Source: Agrypnia vestita
Lineage: Eukaryota; Arthropoda; Insecta; Trichoptera; Phryganeidae
Assembly (NCBI GenBank): GCA_016648135.1
Contig: JADDOH010018668.1
Coordinates: 1 to 64,000, forward strand
Reading direction: 5' to 3'
DNA: 64,000 nucleotides
Made by a program: the position numbers and the translations under genes. Below are positions 62,960-64,000 of the stretch, piece by piece. The notes under the pieces are model-generated. The model was given only the letters and a program-made list of their open reading frames with translations, was not told where the DNA came from and made no database searches. How positions within the stretch are numbered: the stretch's first letter is position 1; each line of letters opens with the position of its first letter.

Positions 62960-63745
62960 GGTGAAATTTTATGAAACGTGATATTATTCAATAGTTATTC
63001 ATTTTTAAACAACCACGATGTTCTTTTATTCTCGTCCGTAGATTTTCGCCGTTTGTTCTTTGTATTTTTTGTTGCAATCTACTTAAATTATTTGTATATA
63101 AGTAAAGTAACTTTGAACTACACACACGTGCAAAAAATACAAATTTTTAATTACTAATACGTGTTTTTATATAAGCATCGATGCTTTATTTAAATAATTG
63201 AATCATTCGATCGTCAGGGGTGTGTTTGAATTCTAACTCACGTTGAATATTACCTAAAGGGGAACTTAATACCTACATTTTCATCGCTGCTTCGCTCAAT
63301 ATATTCGTCTCCATTCCCCTCCCACTCTTCAACGGCCGCATTTTACAATCCCCCACCCTACCTCGCCCGCCCTACCCCAGCCAACCACCACAGCTTCTCA
63401 TACCCCATTGGCCATCATGTTTATACAGATTAAGTTTTTCTGCAGAAGGTGGCTTTCAGAAATGTAGATTATTCCGCTAGATGACTGGGGAAATGTACGG
63501 AATATTTTATGGAGGAATATTCAAATATTCATTCCTGGGTTTTAGGGATTTGATGCAAGGTATGGATGTTGATAATCATGCATGAGAAGTGGGTGAAGAG
63601 AAGAATGTGGATGAGGGGACATGAGAGTGTGGCGCTCTATACTCTCTGTGGGAGAAATGTATATCACTGGGACGCGAACCCGGAGTTTACTAATGCTGGT
63701 TTACCAACGATTGTGCTTTCTGGGATATTATGCCGTGTTTTACGA
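62960..63745. other. No recognised gene
   Basis: AT-rich with a C-rich stretch at 63300-63410 (CCCCACCCTACCTCGCCCGC). A fragment related to the 38.6 kb hammerhead-like motif is at about 63205-63225. Confidence 0.4.
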
Positions 63746-63752
63746 TATTTTT

Positions 63753-63804
63753 GATCGACGTTTCGGATCCCATTGCAGGGTAGGTAGGTACATCATCAGG
63801 GCTG
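63753..63804 (-). ncRNA. Hammerhead-like motif (F family)
   Basis: Minus strand: CTGATGA (63799-63793), an extended stem II region ending CCCTGCAATGGGATCC, GAAAC (63764-63760) then GTC, giving helix III ACGT and the classic GUC cleavage site. Stem II holds a small insertion (TACC repeats), and stem I pairing is not convincing. Relatives at 22143-22174 and 40057-40102. Confidence 0.45.
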
Positions 63805-63912
63805 ATGTACTATAATGTGGGCTGAACCCATTTCATAACGGATAAACAAAGAAAAATATATAAAAAAATAAAGACAGATTGATTTATTCTAATTTCCTAT
63901 AAAAATAAATAT

Positions 63913-64000
63913 ACACAGGGTTATTTGGAAAACATTTATAAAGTCGCAGGACTATATTCCTGCTTTAATTATGAGTCGAAAATGTTTAGCAAACATGGTC
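63913..64000. mobile_element. MITE, left half cut by window end
   Basis: ACAGGGTTATTTGGAAAACA, GTCGCAGGACTATATTCC and GAGTCGAAAATGTTTAGC match the left half of 24391-24758. Confidence 0.75.

Noticed and set aside
1..64000. CRISPR array or prokaryotic operon
   Set aside because: The tandem repeats seen have no unique equal-length spacers; gene structure is eukaryotic with introns.

Overview
The window looks like AT-rich nuclear DNA of an insect. The evidence is an arthropod-type (TTAGG)n array at the left edge, spliced genes with canonical GT-AG introns, an apterous-type LIM-homeobox gene, a mariner transposase, and many decayed non-LTR retrotransposon pieces of kinds common in beetles and other insects. 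A beetle is a reasonable guess but is not proven by the sequence. There is no prokaryotic content, no operon and no CRISPR array.

Layout. 1-39 is a (CCTAA)n array. 346-852 holds two minus-strand exons of an MCM9-like helicase (Walker B and sensor-1 regions). 860-17200 is mostly repeats: a 1.9 kb terminal-inverted-repeat (TIR) element carrying a nested PIF/Harbinger-type MITE (6443-8361), a LINE broken by a MITE (9305-10745), and an apparently intact mariner (11224-12509). 17277-49564 is the main gene: six coding exons on the minus strand whose phases join into one frame of 342 codons encoding LIM1, LIM2, a basic linker and a homeodomain, i.e. an apterous/Lhx2/Lhx9 orthologue. Its introns (roughly 0.8 to 14 kb) are full of foldbacks, MITEs, SINEs and LINE ends. 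A GC-rich island at 49982-50203 lies just upstream of its first recognisable exon. 50-64 kb is intergenic or upstream sequence with a second, damaged mariner (56219-57332), LINE ends, SINEs, a MITE with internal satellite units, and a complex unique stretch near 60.1-60.7 kb that could be regulatory.

The most unusual feature is a set of hammerhead-ribozyme-like modules (CTGATGA core, self-complementary stem II, GAAAC, short palindromic helix III). They sit at the arms of several otherwise unrelated foldback elements: 22.1, 25.2, 43.3, 45.2, 48.1 and perhaps 63.8 kb. Where both arms can be read, the motifs point outward, on opposite strands. Two further copies (50.97 and 51.46 kb) stand alone, and degenerate ones lie at 38.6 and 40.06 kb. 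At least two (25273-25312 and 43338-43379 on the minus strand) have every core nucleotide and all three helices. This suggests families of hammerhead-capped inverted-repeat elements, perhaps non-autonomous Penelope-like or retrozyme-like RNAs, inserted mostly in apterous introns.

Limits. Exon boundaries were read by eye from splice signals and family knowledge. No database search or folding program was run. The apterous start codon, 5' exons and UTRs are uncertain.
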